A stretch of 5,949 nt of DNA from Pseudomonadota bacterium (GTDB taxonomy: Bacteria > Bdellovibrionota_B > Oligoflexia > Oligoflexales > JAPPIL01), in contig JAPPIL010000068.1 of the NCBI GenBank assembly GCA_028877195.1, positions 1 through 5,949 of the forward strand, in the 5' to 3' direction. The notes under the pieces are model-generated. The model was given only the letters and a program-made list of their open reading frames with translations, made no database searches and was not told where the DNA came from. The position numbers and the translations under genes are program-made. Positions 4,660 to 5,949 of the stretch are shown piece by piece. The stretch's first letter is position 1; each line of letters starts with the position of its first letter.

Positions 4660-4711
4660 CTTGAATTCAAGGGGACGGCGACTGGCGACAGCTAGTGCCA
4701 CCCCTTGAATT
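4660..4711. repeat. Long dyad with palindrome upstream of the VapE gene
   Basis: AATTCAAGGGG (4664-4674) is perfectly inverted at CCCCTTGAATT (4701-4711). The left arm is itself part of a perfect 12-bp palindrome, CTTGAATTCAAG (4660-4671), giving three CTTGAA half-sites. Inside the dyad TGGC (4683-4686) pairs with GCCA (4697-4700), extending the right side of the stem without a gap, and GGCGACT/GGCGACA are in tandem. No T-run follows on either strand. It could be an operator for the vapE transcript or a structured leader between the 114-aa gene and vapE. Confidence 0.75.
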
Positions 4712-4726
4712 TTATATGCTCTATGA

Positions 4727-5071
4727 CTAGCTTGAGTCATGAGCCGCTCCCCTTCCACCCTGCTTGATATACTCCTCAAAACTTATCGCTCCGATACTTT
4801 TGGCAAATGCAAGAAACGCATAGTTATTCGGTTTGCCGTTATGTGTGCCCATAAACCATCTAATCTGTGATTTAAGTTTTAGCTTGTCGTATGATGGGTT
4901 GAGTTTAAATAGCGTTTCTGTTTTAGCACCTGCGGCAACGGCTAGCCGTATTTGCCGACACCACAATTTGCGATTGGTTTTATGGCAAGCAAGCGGGTAA
5001 AACTTCAACCGCTCCACAACGTATTTCTTATATTCTTGAAAATGATTAGGGAGTTCTTTATTTGTATTCAT
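4727..5071 (-). CDS. Hypothetical protein upstream of VapE (114 aa)
   Basis: The frame is open from an ATG at 5110, but the ATG at 5071 is preferred because AGGA lies just upstream and the 13 extra residues look unlike a protein start. The product (MNTNKELPNHFQEYKKY…) is basic and helical, with three Cys/His-containing spots (ACHKTNRKLWC) that do not make a recognisable zinc motif, and a central WFMGTHNGKPNNYAFLAF stretch. No signal or membrane segment. It ends about 105 bases before the VapE start, with a dyad in between, so it is probably in the same transcript. The family is not recognised; a small DNA-binding or helicase-accessory protein is plausible from position only. Confidence 0.65.
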   Translation of the reverse strand: MNTNKELPNHFQEYKKYVVERLKFYPLACHKTNRKLWCRQIRLAVAAGAKTETLFKLNPSYDKLKLKSQIRWFMGTHNGKPNNYAFLAFAKSIGAISFEEYIKQGGRGAAHDSS

Positions 5072-5145
5072 ATTCCTGGCTTGCTCGTTGGTATGCACAC
5101 CTTCGGGCATCCACTTCTCACGACACCCACCGAGCTTTTTTGTTG

Positions 5146-5196
5146 ATAATAGCGAGAGTTTACTAGTGAGTTGGACAGAAATCTAGAAATTTTTTT
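5146..5196 (-). promoter_or_regulatory. Possible promoter for the 114-aa gene and VapE
   Basis: On the minus strand TATTAT (5151-5146) is a good -10. An A-run followed by TTT (from 5196 to 5187) sits where an UP element would be if transcription begins near 5139. The -35 position (CCAACT at 5174-5169) matches the consensus poorly. The placement in the 161-base gap, before an ATG with its own ribosome site, supports it weakly. Confidence 0.3.
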
Positions 5197-5232
5197 GAGT
5201 TGATTGGCGAATTAAAAACACAGAGCAAAAGT

Positions 5233-5252
5233 CCCCAGCCCGTACCCTCCCC
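5233..5252 (-). other. G-quadruplex motif downstream of the 109-aa gene
   Basis: On the minus strand there are four G-runs (GGGG, GGG, GGG, GGGG) with loops of 1, 3 and 2 bases, a canonical four-tract pattern with short loops. It begins 19 bases after the stop of the 109-aa gene in an otherwise AT-rich gap. It could fold in the transcript or in the DNA. No T-run directly follows. Confidence 0.8.
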
Positions 5253-5271
5253 GAATAGTCTGTAAGAATTG

Positions 5272-5601
5272 TTATGTGCCTGCTACGAGCAGTAGTCTGT
5301 AGAACGCCACTTCCTCTCCTGCTCGCTCTGTAAACACAGTTTCTACTGCCCATGCACAGTCGCTGGTCATTATGCAATCACCCGCACATGGGCTTATGTC
5401 CTGCTGTGCTGATAACCATGCTGTGGTGGTGCTAGTGTCTCTCACCTCATCTACTCCCGCTTGTGTCGTGTCTGTGCCAAAGACCATCACGACATTCGAG
5501 TAGGTTGTCTGTTCTTGCTTGTAGGTGGCACATACCGCTACGCCTCGCTGCTTGAGGTCATCAAAGAGCTTGTTTATTGCTTCTGCTGTCATCAGTCTCA
5601 T
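5272..5601 (-). CDS. Hypothetical phage-type protein, possible head-tail joining protein (109 aa)
   Basis: The start at 5601 is chosen because its ATG overlaps the HNH stop (ATGA), which implies coupled translation; ATGs at 5613 and 5592 are alternatives. The protein begins with a helix (MTAEAINKLFDDLKQRG) and continues as probable beta structure: SAQQDISPCAGDCI, then AWAVETVF, then a C-terminal YRLLLV strand. The order '..P..GD.I......W.V..V......YRLLL' and the length resemble small phage head-tail joining or completion proteins. This is pattern memory only, with no motif decisive. Neighbourhood with an HNH endonuclease of packaging type supports a structural role. It could equally be a small satellite protein of unknown function. 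Confidence 0.62.
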   Translation of the reverse strand: MRLMTAEAINKLFDDLKQRGVAVCATYKQEQTTYSNVVMVFGTDTTQAGVDEVRDTSTTTAWLSAQQDISPCAGDCIMTSDCAWAVETVFTERAGEEVAFYRLLLVAGT

Positions 5602-5873
5602 CGCCAACCCCATACGCTCTTGTAAGGTAAACCTGTCTGTGGATCTACTTGTCCTCGCTTTGAATTCTGTGCTGTGGTGATCATACTATGATGCATTTTA
5701 CATAACGTTACTGCATTCTCTAATGTATCCTCACCACCCTTGTGTAGTGGCACTATGTGGTGCACCTCAAGCATTCCGTAGCTGTTGCAGATACGACACG
5801 CATACTGGTCTCTTGCTAATGCCTGTGAGATAACCGCCTTGCTACGAGGGTAGCGTTTGCGTTTACCTGCCAT
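5598..5873 (-). CDS. HNH endonuclease, phage packaging type (91 aa)
   Basis: Clear HNH fold signature: a Cys pair (C26, C29), VHHIVPLHKGG (37-47) with the catalytic His pair at 38-39, the Asn at 53 in LENAV, C58 and the HH at 61-62. C26, C29, C58 and H61 could bind a structural zinc, with His taking the place of the usual fourth Cys. Such nicking/cleaving enzymes bind a divalent metal through the HNH residues. The C-terminal VDPQTGLPYKSVWGW resembles the conserved tail of small HNH proteins encoded next to the terminase in tailed phages, where they help DNA packaging. The length fits that class. The ATG at 5873 overlaps the stop of the upstream gene (TAATG) and lacks a good ribosome site, so it is probably translated by coupling. 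No terminase is visible in this window. Confidence 0.92.
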   Translation of the reverse strand: MAGKRKRYPRSKAVISQALARDQYACRICNSYGMLEVHHIVPLHKGGEDTLENAVTLCKMHHSMITTAQNSKRGQVDPQTGLPYKSVWGWR

Positions 5874-5949
5874 TAGATGACCATGCGTTTATAACCATCA
5901 AGCATGGTCATAACTGCATAGGGCATAAGCTTGACTGGCATCTGATGAG
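5873..5949 (-). CDS. Partial CDS, C-terminal end of an unidentified protein
   Basis: The minus-strand frame that ends with TAA at 5875-5873 is open to the window edge and gives 24 residues (…MPVKLMPYAVMTMLDGYKR MVI). It is rich in Met. Its stop overlaps the HNH start codon by one base (TAATG), the arrangement expected for a coupled upstream gene. Nothing here identifies it; it would be the preceding gene of the HNH/packaging-type cluster. A fortuitous open frame cannot be excluded at this length. Confidence 0.45.
   Translation of the reverse strand, partial: HQMPVKLMPYAVMTMLDGYKRMVI

Overview
The window looks like bacterial DNA, probably from a Gram-negative proteobacterium. It has class III (type IV) prepilin signals, Shine-Dalgarno-led genes and roughly 45% GC by eye. 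The mature pilin helix (…FSLLELMVVVAIL…IPRF, then an AKSNLG.IFT..EAF stretch) resembles pilins I associate with delta-proteobacteria and Bdellovibrio-like bacteria. That placement is an impression, not a search result. The right part has the look of a prophage, phage satellite or integrated replicon.

Region 1 (1-1682, minus strand, read right to left) is a tightly packed pilin-type operon. It holds a 67-aa membrane protein, a 50-aa 'pilin' that consists only of the class III signal and the N-terminal helix, a full-length 222-aa cysteine-rich pilin, a 160-aa probably exported protein, and the start of another protein running off the left edge. Overlapping stop/start codons (ATGA, TGATG) link the first three. 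The full-length pilin gene carries a run of nine G in its coding strand, a possible phase-variation tract.

Region 2 (1683-1912) is the divergent intergenic region. It contains a hairpin with a C(UUCG)G tetraloop close to the start of the pilin operon, a distant 9-bp inverted repeat, and the first copy of a two-part repeat seen again at 2234-2259.

Region 3 (1913-3011, plus strand) holds three small genes of unknown function: a 94-aa protein, an 88-aa highly charged helical protein, and a 122-aa basic/coiled protein with one C-terminal membrane segment. The 2198-2345 gap is unusually rich in hairpins.

Region 4 (3012-3353) has no gene. It holds inverted and direct repeats, a candidate terminator, and nine copies of GTTAC/GTAAC in both orientations around an AT-rich core. 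It lies directly downstream of a VapE-type helicase gene, so it is a good candidate replication origin.

Region 5 (3354-5949, minus strand) encodes, in transcription order, the tail of an unidentified protein, a phage-type HNH endonuclease, a ~109-aa protein with a faint resemblance to head-tail joining proteins, a 114-aa unknown protein, and the VapE-family P-loop ATPase. The first three are translationally coupled. A G-quadruplex motif and a promoter-like segment lie between that set and the 114-aa gene/VapE pair. A long dyad lies just before VapE.

Overall I read this as a replication module (VapE plus putative iteron origin) and a packaging-type fragment next to an accessory pilin operon with a truncated pilin and a homopolymer switch. 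No integrase, attachment site or element boundary is visible, so whether the pilin operon is cargo of the mobile element or ordinary chromosome cannot be settled from this window.
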